DNA of 64,000 bases, from contig NZ_CP160849.1 of assembly GCF_040790665.1 (NCBI RefSeq), forward strand, positions 1 through 64,000, read 5' to 3'. Shown piece by piece: positions 38,901 to 47,602 of this stretch (position 1 is its first letter; each line of letters begins with the position of its first letter). A program made the position numbers and the translations under genes. The stretch is from Sulfitobacter pontiacus (GTDB lineage: Bacteria > Pseudomonadota > Alphaproteobacteria > Rhodobacterales > Rhodobacteraceae). The notes beneath the pieces are model-generated. The model did not search any database. It was not told where the DNA came from and saw nothing but the letters and a program-made list of their open reading frames with translations.

Positions 38901-39359
38901 AGAGGATTCACCCGTATGGTCATCCCCCATGGCCATCAGAACACCACCGTTCGCGGACGAGCCCGCCATATTCGCGTGACGCATCACATCGCCAGAGCGG
39001 TCCACACCCGGGCCCTTACCGTACCACAGGCCAAACACACCGTCGTACTTCCCCTCACCGCGCAATTCTGCCTGCTGGCTGCCCCATAGGGCCGTAGCGG
39101 CAAGGTCTTCGTTCAGGCCTGGTTCGAACACGACGTTATGCGCGGCCAGCGTCTTGGCGGCGCGGTCCATCTGAAGGTCAACGGCCCCCAGTGGCGATCC
39201 ACGATATCCGGTCACGTATCCGGCGGTATTCAACCCTGCCGCCTTGTCCCGTGCCGCCTGCATCATCGTCAGGCGCACCAACGCCTGTGTGCCGTTCAGC
39301 AACACGGGCGATTTCTCGAGGTCATACCGGTCAGTTAGTGAAATTTTTTGCGTACCCAT
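35943..39359 (-). CDS. Indolepyruvate ferredoxin oxidoreductase, fused single-chain form
   Basis: Oxidatively decarboxylates aryl (or branched) 2-oxoacids to acyl-CoA with reduction of ferredoxin, thiamine diphosphate-dependent. About 1138 residues, the fused alpha-beta-type form found in proteobacteria. Order: PYR-like domain (TGYRGSPLGAVDLQM), TPP-binding domain (GIGCHYMVQW, GEGANWIG, GDGTYNHSGNLAI, ILYNDAVAMTGGQ), a ferredoxin-like cysteine cluster (CEGCGDCGVQSNC ... CNKDFSCVKGFC) and a gamma-type domain (GVGGTGVVTIGAVL). The ATG at 39359 has GGGGAGG 8 bases upstream; an ATG at 39386 in the same frame has none. Divergent from a LysR regulator and preceded by paired TGACC/GGTCA sites. Confidence 0.94.
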   Translation of the reverse strand: MGTQKISLTDRYDLEKSPVLLNGTQALVRLTMMQAARDKAAGLNTAGYVTGYRGSPLGAVDLQMDRAAKTLAAHNVVFEPGLNEDLAATALWGSQQAELRGEGKYDGVFGLWYGKGPGVDRSGDVMRHANMAGSSANGGVLMAMGDDHTGESSTVLHQSEWAMVDAYMPVVSPAGVQEILDYGIYGWALSRFSGLWVGLKTMKDTVEATSVVNGDPNRMKLVTPQFDMPDGGLNIRLQDTPHLQEARMIDHKRYAAEAFSHANKMDKRMWGKRGAKIGIAAAGKNWLDVIHAMSLLNIDENEAERLGITLYKIGQTFPLDMKGFHSWAEGLDLVIVVEEKRKLIEVQIKEALFSDTHRRVYGWHKGGGAGMEHGEELFPTRGALDPIWIAEKLGGIFIEEGRTTDGIKAGMEALDTARRADNAEDIAARVPYFCSGCPHNSSTKLPEGSRAYAGIGCHYMVQWMDRETTGFTHMGGEGANWIGESKFSTRDHVFQNLGDGTYNHSGNLAIRAAIAAKTNITYKILYNDAVAMTGGQHNEGDLDAPRIVAEVKAMGVKNIAVVYDEKEDVDEKAFGDVPMYERADLQTVQENFAKHKGVSVIVYIQTCAAEKRRRRKRGLFPDPDKRVFINTDVCEGCGDCGVQSNCVSIVPEETELGRKRAIDQSSCNKDFSCVKGFCPSFVTLEGAKIRKDPTTEVKIPDLPMPTLPAINGTHNVVITGVGGTGVVTIGAVLAQAAQIDGKGAGMMEMAGLAQKGGAVHIHCRIANRPEDISAIRVATGEADALIGGDLVVSAGTKTLGLTRAGRTGAVVNSHQIITGEFTRDTEFQMPYDRLTLALEARLKDDVALFDASDLAKATLGDSIYSNMMIFGAAWQQELIPLSLDSLQQAITLNGAAVARNLRAFELGRWAVLHPEDAKRVMTPNVVALPKTLDERIAFRKDHLIAYQGKRLAKRYGTMVDSITDARLKEAVALGYHKLLSYKDEYEVARLLKSTRAKVAEAFEGDPKLTFNLAPPILSKTGADGRPMKRTFGAWMEGPFNMLARMKFLRGTPFDPFGRTDERRMERSLITQYEADMKDVLPKLTDATHDAIVALAELPLQIRGFGPVKQANEAKAAKRREELLAVIRSGGAQTSRAAE

Positions 39360-39402
39360 AGCGCGTCCTCCCCTACGTGCAATCAATAGCTATGGCATCA
39401 CA

Positions 39403-39451
39403 CTAGGTCACAAAAGCTGACCTGTCTAGCGTTGTGTCTGACCCTAGGTCA
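39403..39451. promoter_or_regulatory. Paired LysR-type operator candidates
   Basis: TGACC-CTA-GGTCA (39439-39451) is a T-N11-A palindrome of the LysR type. A second, everted pair AGGTCA-N7-TGACCT lies at 39405-39423, and CTAGGTCA recurs as direct copies at 39403-39410 and 39444-39451. They lie between the oxidoreductase and the divergent LysR gene. Confidence 0.6.
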
Positions 39452-39620
39452 TAAAGCGCCAAGACGCGGGGCTTGATCTTTTGCCCCTTCGCCCGATCTA
39501 TCCGTGATAAGATAACCGCACATATACCGATGCGCCGCGTCGGAGGGTTGTTTTTAAACTGCAAAACGCGCAAAGATGACCGTTCTTGCGAACACTGCGC
39601 TCATTATAAAGGTAGTCCTC

Positions 39621-40526
39621 ATGGATTGGGACAAGCTCAGAATATTTCACGCCGTGGCGGACGCGGGCAGCTTGACCCATGCGGGCGACAAGCTGAATTT
39701 GTCGCAATCTGCCGTCAGTCGCCAGATCCGCGGACTGGAAGAGCAGCTGAATACCAACCTTTTCCACCGCCATGCACGCGGCCTGATCCTGACCGAACAA
39801 GGCGAGCTGCTGTTCGACGCCACCGTCGCCATGTCCAAACGGCTTGATACCGCCGCTGCGCGCATCCGCGACAGTGAGGAAGAAGTCTTTGGCGAATTGC
39901 GTGTCACCACGACCACGGGCTTTGGCACCCTATGGCTGGCCCCGCGTCTGCCGAAGCTCTACGAGAAATACCCCGACCTCAAGGTCGACCTGATGCTCGA
40001 AGAGCGCGTCCTTGACCTGCCCATGCGCGAAGCCGATGTCGCCATCCGCATGAAAGAGCCGTCGCAAGCCGATCTGGTGCGCAAGAAGCTGATGATGATC
40101 AAGATGTGCATGTACGCCTCGCCCGCCTATCTTGCGGCGAACGGCACGCCCCAGCGGCTTGAGGATATGTCGGACCACCGCCTGATCTGCCAGAACACCG
40201 ACAGCAACCAGGTGCATGCGGGTCTGAACCTGATCCAGCAGCTTATGATGCATGACGTGCGGTCGATGCTGACGGTGAACAACTACTTTGGCGTATTGCA
40301 AGCGGTGATCAACAACCTCGGGATCGGCGTTCTGCCCGACTACCTCATCCAAGACTTCCCCGACCTGGTGCAAGTTCTGCCAGAGACCGAGTCGGCGGAT
40401 GTGCCCGTATTCCTTGCCTACCCCGAAGAATTGCGCGCCTCCAAGCGGGTCGCGGCCTTTAAAGACTTCGTGCAGGACGAGATCATTACCCACCGCAAAC
40501 TGCTGCGCGAGAAAGAGTCCCACTAG
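39621..40526 (+). CDS. LysR family transcriptional regulator
   Basis: 301 residues from the ATG at 39621 (AAAGG upstream), chosen because MDWDKLRIFHAVADAGSLTHAGD is the usual LysR N-terminus; the frame is open 45 bases further upstream. N-terminal helix-turn-helix (LNLSQSAVSRQIRGLEEQL), then the two-lobed effector domain (LWLAPRLPKLYEKYPDLKVDL, GIGVLPDYLIQDFPDLVQVL). It is divergent from the fused oxidoreductase and a T-N11-A palindrome lies between, so that gene is its likely target. Effector unknown. Confidence 0.92.
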   Translation: MDWDKLRIFHAVADAGSLTHAGDKLNLSQSAVSRQIRGLEEQLNTNLFHRHARGLILTEQGELLFDATVAMSKRLDTAAARIRDSEEEVFGELRVTTTTGFGTLWLAPRLPKLYEKYPDLKVDLMLEERVLDLPMREADVAIRMKEPSQADLVRKKLMMIKMCMYASPAYLAANGTPQRLEDMSDHRLICQNTDSNQVHAGLNLIQQLMMHDVRSMLTVNNYFGVLQAVINNLGIGVLPDYLIQDFPDLVQVLPETESADVPVFLAYPEELRASKRVAAFKDFVQDEIITHRKLLREKESH

Positions 40527-40575
40527 CTATGCGAAAACCGCATAACGGGCATGTCATAGATTAACGATTCCATCC

Positions 40576-40603
40576 TTGAACCGTGCACGAACGCCACTTA
40601 ATT
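40576..40603 (+). promoter_or_regulatory. Candidate promoter of the small RNA
   Basis: TTGAAC (40576-40581), a 16-base spacer and TTAATT (40598-40603) precede the first stem of the RNA candidate by 4 bases, about where transcription would start. The -10 is weak. Confidence 0.4.
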
Positions 40604-40607
40604 GGGC

Positions 40608-40689
40608 GGTATGAAGACGGGCGGCTCCGCGCCGCTACTTCATACCTCCCTGTTGGACTCGGCCGAGCTTCGTGCTCGGCCTTTTTTTT
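40608..40689 (+). ncRNA. Candidate small RNA (two hairpins, terminator)
   Basis: About 82 bases between lysR and purL. First hairpin: 9-bp outer stem GGTATGAAG (40608-40616) with CTTCATACC (40638-40646) and inner 5-bp stem GCGGC/GCCGC. A pyrimidine-rich single strand follows (ACCTCCCTGTTGG, 40644-40656), resembling an anti-Shine-Dalgarno sequence, then a strong terminator. This is a typical trans-acting small RNA layout. It could instead be a compound terminator of the lysR transcript. I do not recognise an RNA family with confidence. Confidence 0.55.
40661..40689 (+). terminator. Rho-independent terminator
   Basis: GGCCGAGC (40661-40668), loop TTCGT, GCTCGGCC (40674-40681), followed by eight T. 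Ends the RNA candidate and/or the lysR transcript before purL. Confidence 0.93.
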
Positions 40690-40778
40690 GGCTATGGCCC
40701 TTCACGAGCCTTAGGTCTTTTCCCCGCGCTGCGCTTGATCTAAGAGGTGTGGCATATTGCTAGGGGAAAACGCGCACC

Positions 40779-42938
40779 ATGACCGAACCAGCCATCACCC
40801 AAGACCTGATTTCCAGCCACGGCATCAATGCCGAAGAATATCAGCGTATTCTGGATATCATCGGGCGCGAACCCACCTTTACCGAACTGGGCATCTTTTC
40901 GGCCATGTGGAACGAACACTGTTCCTACAAGTCGTCGAAGAAATGGCTGCGTACCCTGCCGACCGAAGGCCCACAGGTGATCTGCGGACCGGGCGAGAAT
41001 GCGGGCATCGTTGATATCGGCGACGGGCAAGCGCTGGTCTTCAAAATGGAAAGCCACAACCACCCGTCCTACATCGAACCCTATCAGGGTGCGGCGACTG
41101 GCGTGGGCGGCATCCTGCGGGACGTCTTTACGATGGGCGCGCGTCCGATCGCGGCGATGAACTCTCTTAGCTTCGGGTCGCCCGACCACCGCAAGACCCG
41201 TCAGCTGGTGCATGGCGTGGTTGCAGGCGTTGGCGGCTATGGTAACTGCTTTGGCGTGCCCACGGTGGGCGGCGAAGTGCGCTTTGACACCGCCTATGAC
41301 GGCAACTGCCTTGTGAACGCCTTTGCGGCAGGTTTGGCCGACACCGACAAGATCTTCTATTCCGCCGCTTCCGGCGTTGGCATGCCGGTCGTTTACCTTG
41401 GTGCGAAAACCGGCCGCGACGGTGTGGGCGGCGCGACGATGGCATCGGCCGAGTTCGACGACACCATCGAAGACAAACGTCCCACGGTTCAGGTTGGCGA
41501 CCCCTTCACCGAAAAACGCCTGATGGAAGCCACGCTCGAACTGATGGCGACCGGTGCCGTGATCTCCATTCAGGATATGGGCGCTGCGGGTCTGACCTGC
41601 TCTGCCGTGGAAATGGGCGATAAGGGCAACCTTGGTGTACGTCTGGACCTCGAAAAGGTCCCGACCCGCGAACACGCCATGACCGCCTACGAGATGATGC
41701 TGTCGGAATCCCAGGAACGGATGCTGATGGTCCTGCGCCCCGAGCTTGAGGCAGAGGCGAAGGCCGTCTTCGACAAATGGGACCTCGATTTCGCCATCGT
41801 GGGCGAAACAATCGCCGAAGACCGTTTCTTGATCGTGCACAATGGCGAGGTCAAAGCCGACCTGCCGCTTAAAGCGCTGTCAGGCAACGCGCCCGAATAC
41901 GACCGCCCCTATGTCGAGACACCCGCAGCCGAACCGCTGTCGGATGTCCCCGGCATCGACCCCATCGACGGGTTGAGCGCGCTGATCTCCAGCCCGAACT
42001 ACGCGTCCAAAGCGTGGGTGTTTGAACAATACGACACGATGGTCATGGGCGACAGCGCCCGCACCCCCGGTCTGGGATCAGGCATCGTACGCGTGCATGG
42101 CACCGACAAGGCGATCGCCTTTACCTCGGATGTGACGCCCCGCTACGTCAAGGCGAACCCTGTCGAAGGCGGCAAACAGGCCGTGGCCGAAGCCTACCGC
42201 AACCTCTGTGCCGTGGGGGCACTGCCGCTGGCGACCACAGACAACCTTAACTTCGGCAACCCCGAAAAGCCCGAGATCATGGGCCAGTTCGTCGGCGCGC
42301 TGAAAGGCATCGGCGAAGCGGTTGCCGCGCTGGACATGCCGATCGTATCGGGCAACGTGTCGCTGTATAACGAAACCGACGGCAAAGGCATTCTGCCCAC
42401 CCCCACCATTGGCGCGGTCGGCCTGCTGAAGCACACGGACGAGATCATCGGCAAAGAGGTCCGCGAGGGCCATGTCGCTTTGGTTCTGGGGGCCACCGAA
42501 GGTCACATCGGACAATCCGCCCTGCTGCTTGAAGTGTTCAACCGCCGCGATGGCGACGCCCCCCATGTCGATCTGGCGCTGGAGAAGGCCCACGGTGAAT
42601 TCATCCGTGCCAACCGCGCGTTGATCAAAGCCTGCACCGACCTGTCGGATGGCGGTCTGGCACTGGCAGCCTTTGAACTGGCGGACGAGGCCGGCGTCGG
42701 CGTGACCCTGGATTCTGCCGATACGCAGGTTCTGTTTGGCGAGGATCAAGCCCGCTATCTGATCGCCTGTAACTTCGATCAGGCCGAAGCCCTGATGATC
42801 GCCGCGCAAAACGCCGGTCTGCATCTGGAAAGCGTCGGCAAGTTCGGCGGGGATCAAGTCAACTTCGGCGGCGTCAAAGCGCCTTTGGCTGACCTGTCAG
42901 CGACCTATCGCGGGGCTTTTGCTGAAACCTTCGCCTAA
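40779..42938 (+). CDS. purL: Phosphoribosylformylglycinamidine synthase subunit PurL
   Basis: ATP- and glutamine-dependent purine synthesis step 4. 719 residues, the small-PurL type that works with separate PurS and PurQ. N-terminal [13 protein letters not shown] (substrate and ATP region), [19 protein letters not shown], then the duplicated FGAM synthase domain with [18 protein letters not shown] [19 protein letters not shown] and [16 protein letters not shown], and [15 protein letters not shown] near the C-terminus. AGGGG upstream of the ATG. Its last bases overlap the VWA gene stop (convergent). PurS/PurQ are not in the window. Confidence 0.96.
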   Translation: MTEPAITQDLISSHGINAEEYQRILDIIGREPTFTELGIFSAMWNEHCSYKSSKKWLRTLPTEGPQVICGPGENAGIVDIGDGQALVFKMESHNHPSYIEPYQGAATGVGGILRDVFTMGARPIAAMNSLSFGSPDHRKTRQLVHGVVAGVGGYGNCFGVPTVGGEVRFDTAYDGNCLVNAFAAGLADTDKIFYSAASGVGMPVVYLGAKTGRDGVGGATMASAEFDDTIEDKRPTVQVGDPFTEKRLMEATLELMATGAVISIQDMGAAGLTCSAVEMGDKGNLGVRLDLEKVPTREHAMTAYEMMLSESQERMLMVLRPELEAEAKAVFDKWDLDFAIVGETIAEDRFLIVHNGEVKADLPLKALSGNAPEYDRPYVETPAAEPLSDVPGIDPIDGLSALISSPNYASKAWVFEQYDTMVMGDSARTPGLGSGIVRVHGTDKAIAFTSDVTPRYVKANPVEGGKQAVAEAYRNLCAVGALPLATTDNLNFGNPEKPEIMGQFVGALKGIGEAVAALDMPIVSGNVSLYNETDGKGILPTPTIGAVGLLKHTDEIIGKEVREGHVALVLGATEGHIGQSALLLEVFNRRDGDAPHVDLALEKAHGEFIRANRALIKACTDLSDGGLALAAFELADEAGVGVTLDSADTQVLFGEDQARYLIACNFDQAEALMIAAQNAGLHLESVGKFGGDQVNFGGVKAPLADLSATYRGAFAETFA

Positions 42939-44197
42939 GGGGTCGCCCCTATCATCTGCATCAAACGCGGTTTCTCGCCCCGGTCATCGGGGCGGGAGAT
43001 CACCTCTGCCAGTTCTTGCAACGACGCAATCGAGTGACCGGCCCGAAAGCTGTCGGTGAAGGGCAACATCGCACGGATACCCGCCGCTTTGGGCGCGAAC
43101 CCGTCCCACCGCAGCAGCGGATTTAGCCAGATCAGCCGACGTGCGGACAGGTGCAACCGCTGCATCTGTCGCGCCAGATCATCGGGCGCATCGCGGTCCA
43201 GCCCATCAGTGATCAACAGCACAACCGCACCCTGCCCCATGACCCGCCGCGACCAATCGCGGTTGAACGCCTCTATGCAGGCCCCGATGCGCGTGCCGCC
43301 CTCCCAATCCTGCGCCTCTGCCCCCGCCGCCTTGAGCGCTGCATCCACGTCGCGCGTCGCCAGATGGCGGGTGATATTGGTCAGCCGCGTGCCAAAGGTA
43401 AACGCATGCACTTGCGCCCACCCCGCGCCCTTGGCATTGCTCACCGCATGCAGGAAATGCAGCACCATGCGGGAATATTGGCTCATGGAACCGGAGATAT
43501 CGCACAGCACCACCAGATTGGGATAGCGTGGGCGCGGGGTTTTCAGCACCAGCTTGTCCATCTCTCCGCCCCGGCGCAGCGCGGCCCGCAGGCTGCGCCC
43601 CGCGTCGATCCGCCCCCTTGGGGACGTCATGGCACGGCGGGACGGCACGGGTTTGACCGGCAGGCGCAACCGCGCCAGCATCTTTTTGGCCTCCGCCACC
43701 TCCCCGATGCTCATCAATTCGAAATCAAGACTACGCAGCCGTTCTTGCGAGGACATGGTCAGGCTGGCATCGACCTCGATCTCTGTCTCGCGCTCGTCTT
43801 GCGGTTCTTCGCGGTCGCGTTCCGGCGCTTCGGCACCGTCCAGCAATGCCTCTGCCGCGCGTTTCTCGGCGGCTTGAGCGGGGCGGTCTTCCTGCACGCC
43901 ACGGATCGCGGGCAGCATCGCGGCCATCATATGTTCCAGATACCGCGGGTCGCGCCAATAAAGCCGGAAGAGCTGCGCAAAGATGGTCCGGTGTTCAGGA
44001 CGGTTCACAAAGCAGGCGTGCAGGGTCCAGTAGAAGTCGGTTTTATCGGTGAACCCCGCCACCTCTACCGCGCGGATTGCGTCAATCACGCGACCGGGGC
44101 CAATAGGCAAACCGGCGCGACGCAGGGCACGGGCGAAATGGGTGATATTGCCGGCAAGTTTGGGGTTATCGGGCAAATCCAGGGGCAGATGTTCCAT
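42935..44197 (-). CDS. VWA domain protein, CoxE-like
   Basis: 420 residues. N-terminal helical region ([26 protein letters not shown]), acidic Glu/Arg-rich middle ([20 protein letters not shown]), and a C-terminal von Willebrand factor A domain with the metal-ion MIDAS motif [15 protein letters not shown] and [23 protein letters not shown]. CoxE-type VWA proteins act with a MoxR AAA+ ATPase to insert metals or assemble enzymes. The partner ATPase lies directly upstream on the same strand. No cox dehydrogenase or XdhC genes are in view, so the client is unknown. Confidence 0.92.
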   Translation of the reverse strand: MEHLPLDLPDNPKLAGNITHFARALRRAGLPIGPGRVIDAIRAVEVAGFTDKTDFYWTLHACFVNRPEHRTIFAQLFRLYWRDPRYLEHMMAAMLPAIRGVQEDRPAQAAEKRAAEALLDGAEAPERDREEPQDERETEIEVDASLTMSSQERLRSLDFELMSIGEVAEAKKMLARLRLPVKPVPSRRAMTSPRGRIDAGRSLRAALRRGGEMDKLVLKTPRPRYPNLVVLCDISGSMSQYSRMVLHFLHAVSNAKGAGWAQVHAFTFGTRLTNITRHLATRDVDAALKAAGAEAQDWEGGTRIGACIEAFNRDWSRRVMGQGAVVLLITDGLDRDAPDDLARQMQRLHLSARRLIWLNPLLRWDGFAPKAAGIRAMLPFTDSFRAGHSIASLQELAEVISRPDDRGEKPRLMQMIGATP

Positions 44198-44211
44198 CAG
44201 GTCGCCAGCCG

Positions 44212-44267
44212 CCGGGGGCTGTCGGCCCCCGGACCCCCGAGGATTTTAGACCATTTGGAAGCGGCAG
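44212..44267 (+). repeat. Dispersed hairpin repeat copy
   Basis: CCGGGGGC (44212-44219) and GCCCCCGG (44225-44232) form an 8-bp stem with a 5-base loop, followed by ACCCCCGAGGATTTTAGACC and the same tail as 9188-9217. It lies between the two genes of the MoxR/VWA pair. From memory, elements of the type hairpin plus CCCCCGAGGAT are common between genes in Rhodobacteraceae. Confidence 0.7.
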
Positions 44268-44273
44268 TATCCG

Positions 44274-45185
44274 TCAAGGGGTCGCGTCCAGCGTGGCTTT
44301 GGCTTGATCGAGGATGCGTTTCGCCTCTGATCCTTGCAGTTTGGCGATATCATCCTGGTATTTCAGGATCGCCCCAAGCGTATCCGCAATGGTTTCGGGG
44401 CTGAGGTTGATCACATCCAGCGCCAGCAGACATTTTGCCCAATCAATGGTTTCGGCCACGCCGGGCTTCTTGAACAGGTCCTCGGTCCGAAGGTGCTGGA
44501 CAAAGGCCACGACCTCGCGGCTGAGCGCGGCCGAGGCTTCGGGGGCGCGGGCGGCCAGGATCTCCATCTCGCGGGGGAAATCGGGATAGTCGACCCAGTG
44601 ATAGAGACAGCGGCGTTTGAGCGCGTCATGCACCTCGCGCGTGCGGTTCGAGGTCAGGATCACAATGGGGGGCTCAGGAGCCTTGATCGTGCCGAGTTCG
44701 GGGATCGTGACCTGAAAATCGCTGAGCGCCTCAAGCAGGAAGGCTTCGAACGGGGCGTCCGTGCGGTCAAGCTCGTCGATCAACAGGATGGGGGCGCCGC
44801 GTCCGTCAGGACGCATCGCTTCGAGCAAGGGGCGTTCGATCAGAAAGTCGTCGCTAAAGAGTTCTGTTGTGAGCTGCTGTCGCGAGCGATCGCCGGTGGC
44901 CTCAGCCGTGCGGATTGCCACCATCTGGGCAGGGAAGTTCCATTCGTAGACCGCCGTGGCGGCATCCAGCCCTTCATAGCATTGCAACCGGATCAACTTG
45001 CGGTCCAAGGCCAGCGCCAATGCTTTGGCGATCTCTGTCTTGCCGACGCCTGCCTCTCCCTCGAGGAACAGCGGCCGGCCCAAGGTCAGGCTCAGGAACA
45101 CCACCGTGGCCAAAGGCCGCCCGCAGACATATCCCTGCCCCGCAAGCAGCTCTTGCACGGCGTCGATCGAAGGGGGCAGTTGCAT
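44274..45185 (-). CDS. MoxR-type AAA+ ATPase
   Basis: 303 residues from the ATG at 45185 (GGAGA 7 bases upstream); the frame stays open 36 bases more. Walker A GEAGVGKTEIAKALA, Walker B ILLIDELDRTD, sensor 1 TSNRTREV and the arginine-finger region KRRCLYHWVDYP. MoxR ATPases act as chaperones with VWA partners, here the gene just downstream. The pair is a known module (CoxD/CoxE-like). Start and partner arrangement confident; client unknown. Confidence 0.93.
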   Translation of the reverse strand: MQLPPSIDAVQELLAGQGYVCGRPLATVVFLSLTLGRPLFLEGEAGVGKTEIAKALALALDRKLIRLQCYEGLDAATAVYEWNFPAQMVAIRTAEATGDRSRQQLTTELFSDDFLIERPLLEAMRPDGRGAPILLIDELDRTDAPFEAFLLEALSDFQVTIPELGTIKAPEPPIVILTSNRTREVHDALKRRCLYHWVDYPDFPREMEILAARAPEASAALSREVVAFVQHLRTEDLFKKPGVAETIDWAKCLLALDVINLSPETIADTLGAILKYQDDIAKLQGSEAKRILDQAKATLDATP

Positions 45186-45273
45186 GGCATTCTCCGGTTG
45201 TGATTGGGACGAGTGGTGCATTCTGATCCCGCGCGGTCAAGGGGTCTGCACGGGGTTCAGCAGACTCTATGCC

Positions 45274-45301
45274 TTGGAGCGACCACAGAATGTGCTATAA
45301 A
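45274..45301 (+). promoter_or_regulatory. Candidate promoter
   Basis: TTGGAG (45274-45279), 16-base spacer and TATAAA (45296-45301) lie about 100 bases upstream of the 333-residue gene. Confidence 0.45.
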
Positions 45302-45399
45302 TGTGCTTCAAATCTCCGCATTTTCGCCTTAATGCGCCGATACCTCAGACCAAAAGCCAGGGGGTTTCCTGTGCCCAGATACGATTGAGGAAGTTTACC

Positions 45400-46401
45400 A
45401 TGATCGATACCGCCGTAACGCTCGACACGTCTTTTGAGGACTATTCCAAAAGCGAGTGGATGGATGCTGTGAAGCAGGTCGCGCAGAATGGCGGGTTCTA
45501 TGAAGCGCTCGGGTCACGACACCACGCGATGTTTCTGGAAAAATCCTCTACCCTGCTGGTTAGCTTTGAAACCATCAACGGGATGCGCGCCTTGTCATCG
45601 ATGGCGCATCCTTTGGGGTGGGAAATGGTGCGCAGCGAAGGCTGGTCGCATCTTTGTCTGGCGTCAGAAGGGGACACATGGTTCCGGGACGCGCCAGTTT
45701 ACGCGTTTTTCGACCGGCTGATCGACGATGGCTTTTTCGACGGCTTTGACCGCGTGGTCTTTTATGGCGCGGGTCCGGGCGGCTATGCGGCTGCGGCATT
45801 CTCTGTCGCGGCACCGGGGGCGAAGGTCGTTGCCATCCAGCCGCAAGCGACGCTGGACCCCAGCGTGACCGAATGGGACGATCGCTTTGTCGAGATGCGG
45901 CGCACGGATTTCACCTCCCGGTTCGGATATGCCCCCGATATGCTGGACGCGGCCGAGGCCGCTTTTGTGATCTATGACCCGACTGTGCCGCTGGACGCGA
46001 TGCATGCCAGCCTCTTTACCCGCCCCAATGTGACCAAACTTCGGATGCGGCGGATGGGCACGGCGTTGCAATCGAAACTGCTGGAGCTTGACCAGTTCGA
46101 AAACCTGCTGACCCTTGCAGCCGATGGCGAGCTGACAATAGAAAGCTTTGCACGCATCGCCCGGGCGCGCCGCGATCACCGCCCCTATCTGAAAGGCCTG
46201 CTTGCCGCGCTGGAACGCGAGCAGCGCGATCCGTTGACGCTCACGCTATGCAATTTCGTGACAGGGCATATGTCGGCCCCTCGGTTTGTCCGGCGCAAAA
46301 AGCAGTTAGAGGCCGAACTGGCCCTGCGCGTCGCACAGGAAAACGGGACTGCAGAGGAACAGGATACGCCATCGCAGGATGCAGCCAAAACCACCGGCTG
46401 A
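45400..46401 (+). CDS. Unclassified conserved protein (alpha/beta-hydrolase-like core)
   Basis: 333 residues from the ATG at 45400 with GAGG upstream; the frame is open 99 bases further. Annotation pipelines sometimes call relatives of this protein phosphoadenosine phosphosulfate reductases, but I see neither the SGGKDS-type loop nor the catalytic cysteine motif of that family. The middle has FDRVVFYGAGPGGYAAAAFSV, then GAKVVAIQPQATLDP: a small-residue turn like the nucleophile elbow of alpha/beta hydrolases or a Rossmann loop, but with no Ser at the centre (GAGPGG). Near the C-terminus a basic stretch (RFVRRKKQLEAELALRVAQ) may be a helix. Function unknown; not linked to sulphur genes here. 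It precedes pyrC by 69 bases on the same strand. Confidence 0.8.
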   Translation: MIDTAVTLDTSFEDYSKSEWMDAVKQVAQNGGFYEALGSRHHAMFLEKSSTLLVSFETINGMRALSSMAHPLGWEMVRSEGWSHLCLASEGDTWFRDAPVYAFFDRLIDDGFFDGFDRVVFYGAGPGGYAAAAFSVAAPGAKVVAIQPQATLDPSVTEWDDRFVEMRRTDFTSRFGYAPDMLDAAEAAFVIYDPTVPLDAMHASLFTRPNVTKLRMRRMGTALQSKLLELDQFENLLTLAADGELTIESFARIARARRDHRPYLKGLLAALEREQRDPLTLTLCNFVTGHMSAPRFVRRKKQLEAELALRVAQENGTAEEQDTPSQDAAKTTG

Positions 46402-46470
46402 CGGTTGCTGCGGTCCCTTTGACCAACCCGAGACTAGCGCGCCCGCACGCCCTGTGCTAGCGGGGAGCCC

Positions 46471-47508
46471 ATGACACAGACCCTCACGCTTCGACGCCCC
46501 GATGATTGGCACCTGCACCTGCGCGACGGCGCGATGCTGGACGCCGTGTTGCCCCATACCGCCGCGCATTTTGCCCGCGCCATCATCATGCCCAATCTGG
46601 TGCCCCCGGTGGTGCGCGGTGCCGATGCAGCCGCCTACCGCGATCGTATCCTGGCGGCACTGCCCGAGGGCGCGGATTTCAAACCGCTGATGACCCTGTA
46701 TCTGACCGAGGATACCGATCCCGACGATGTGGCCGCCGCCCATGCCAGCGGGTTGATCACCGCGGTCAAGCTCTACCCCGCCGGTGCGACGACAAATTCA
46801 GCCAGCGGCGTGTCGAACTTTGACACTGTTGCGCCCGTGCTGGAACGCATGGCCGAGATCGGCCTGCCCCTGTGCACCCACGGCGAGGTAACCGACCCCG
46901 AGATCGACATTTTCGACCGCGAGGCCGTGTTCATCGACCGCGTGCTTGACCCGATCCGCACCCGTCATGCGGGGCTGAAAGTCGTGATGGAGCATATTAC
47001 CACCGCCGACGCCGCCCAATATGTCACGGAAAGCACCGGCAATCTGGGCGCGACCATCACCACGCACCATCTGGTGATCAACCGCAACCATATCCTCGCC
47101 GGTGGGATCAAACCGCATTACTATTGCCTGCCCGTCGCCAAACGTGAAAGCCACCGTCTGGCCCTGCGCGCTGCCGCGACTTCGGGCGACGCGCGCTTCT
47201 TTCTGGGCACGGATTCCGCGCCTCACACGGACGCGAACAAGCTGCTGCCCTGCGGCTGTGCCGGCTGCTTTACCGCGCCCAATACGATGTCGATCTTGGC
47301 CGAGGTCTTTGAACAGGAAGACGCGCTGGACCAATTGGAACGGTTTACCTCGCTGAACGGGCCGGATTTCTACGGGCTGGCCCCGAACGAGGCGACGATG
47401 ACGCTGACCCGCACACCGGCGACCTACCCCGATCACATCGACACGCCCGACGGGCCGGTCACCGTGTTCGATCCGATGATGCCGCTGAACTGGTCCGTCA
47501 CCGACTGA
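46471..47508 (+). CDS. pyrC: Dihydroorotase (type II)
   Basis: Forms dihydroorotate from carbamoyl aspartate in pyrimidine synthesis. 345 residues, the E. coli-like type II enzyme with the zinc motif [18 protein letters not shown] (HxH), Lys-containing AVKLYPAG, further His in CTHGEVTD and [10 protein letters not shown], and the Asp in [19 protein letters not shown] precedes the ATG. Followed by pyrE. Confidence 0.96.
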   Translation: MTQTLTLRRPDDWHLHLRDGAMLDAVLPHTAAHFARAIIMPNLVPPVVRGADAAAYRDRILAALPEGADFKPLMTLYLTEDTDPDDVAAAHASGLITAVKLYPAGATTNSASGVSNFDTVAPVLERMAEIGLPLCTHGEVTDPEIDIFDREAVFIDRVLDPIRTRHAGLKVVMEHITTADAAQYVTESTGNLGATITTHHLVINRNHILAGGIKPHYYCLPVAKRESHRLALRAAATSGDARFFLGTDSAPHTDANKLLPCGCAGCFTAPNTMSILAEVFEQEDALDQLERFTSLNGPDFYGLAPNEATMTLTRTPATYPDHIDTPDGPVTVFDPMMPLNWSVTD

Positions 47509-47602
47509 CGCCCCCCCCTACCAAAGACAGTTTGCCGGTCGCAGCAGGATGAGACCGGCCACCACCGCCCTCAACGCCAAGGCCCCAAAAGGAACGCATG
47601 AC

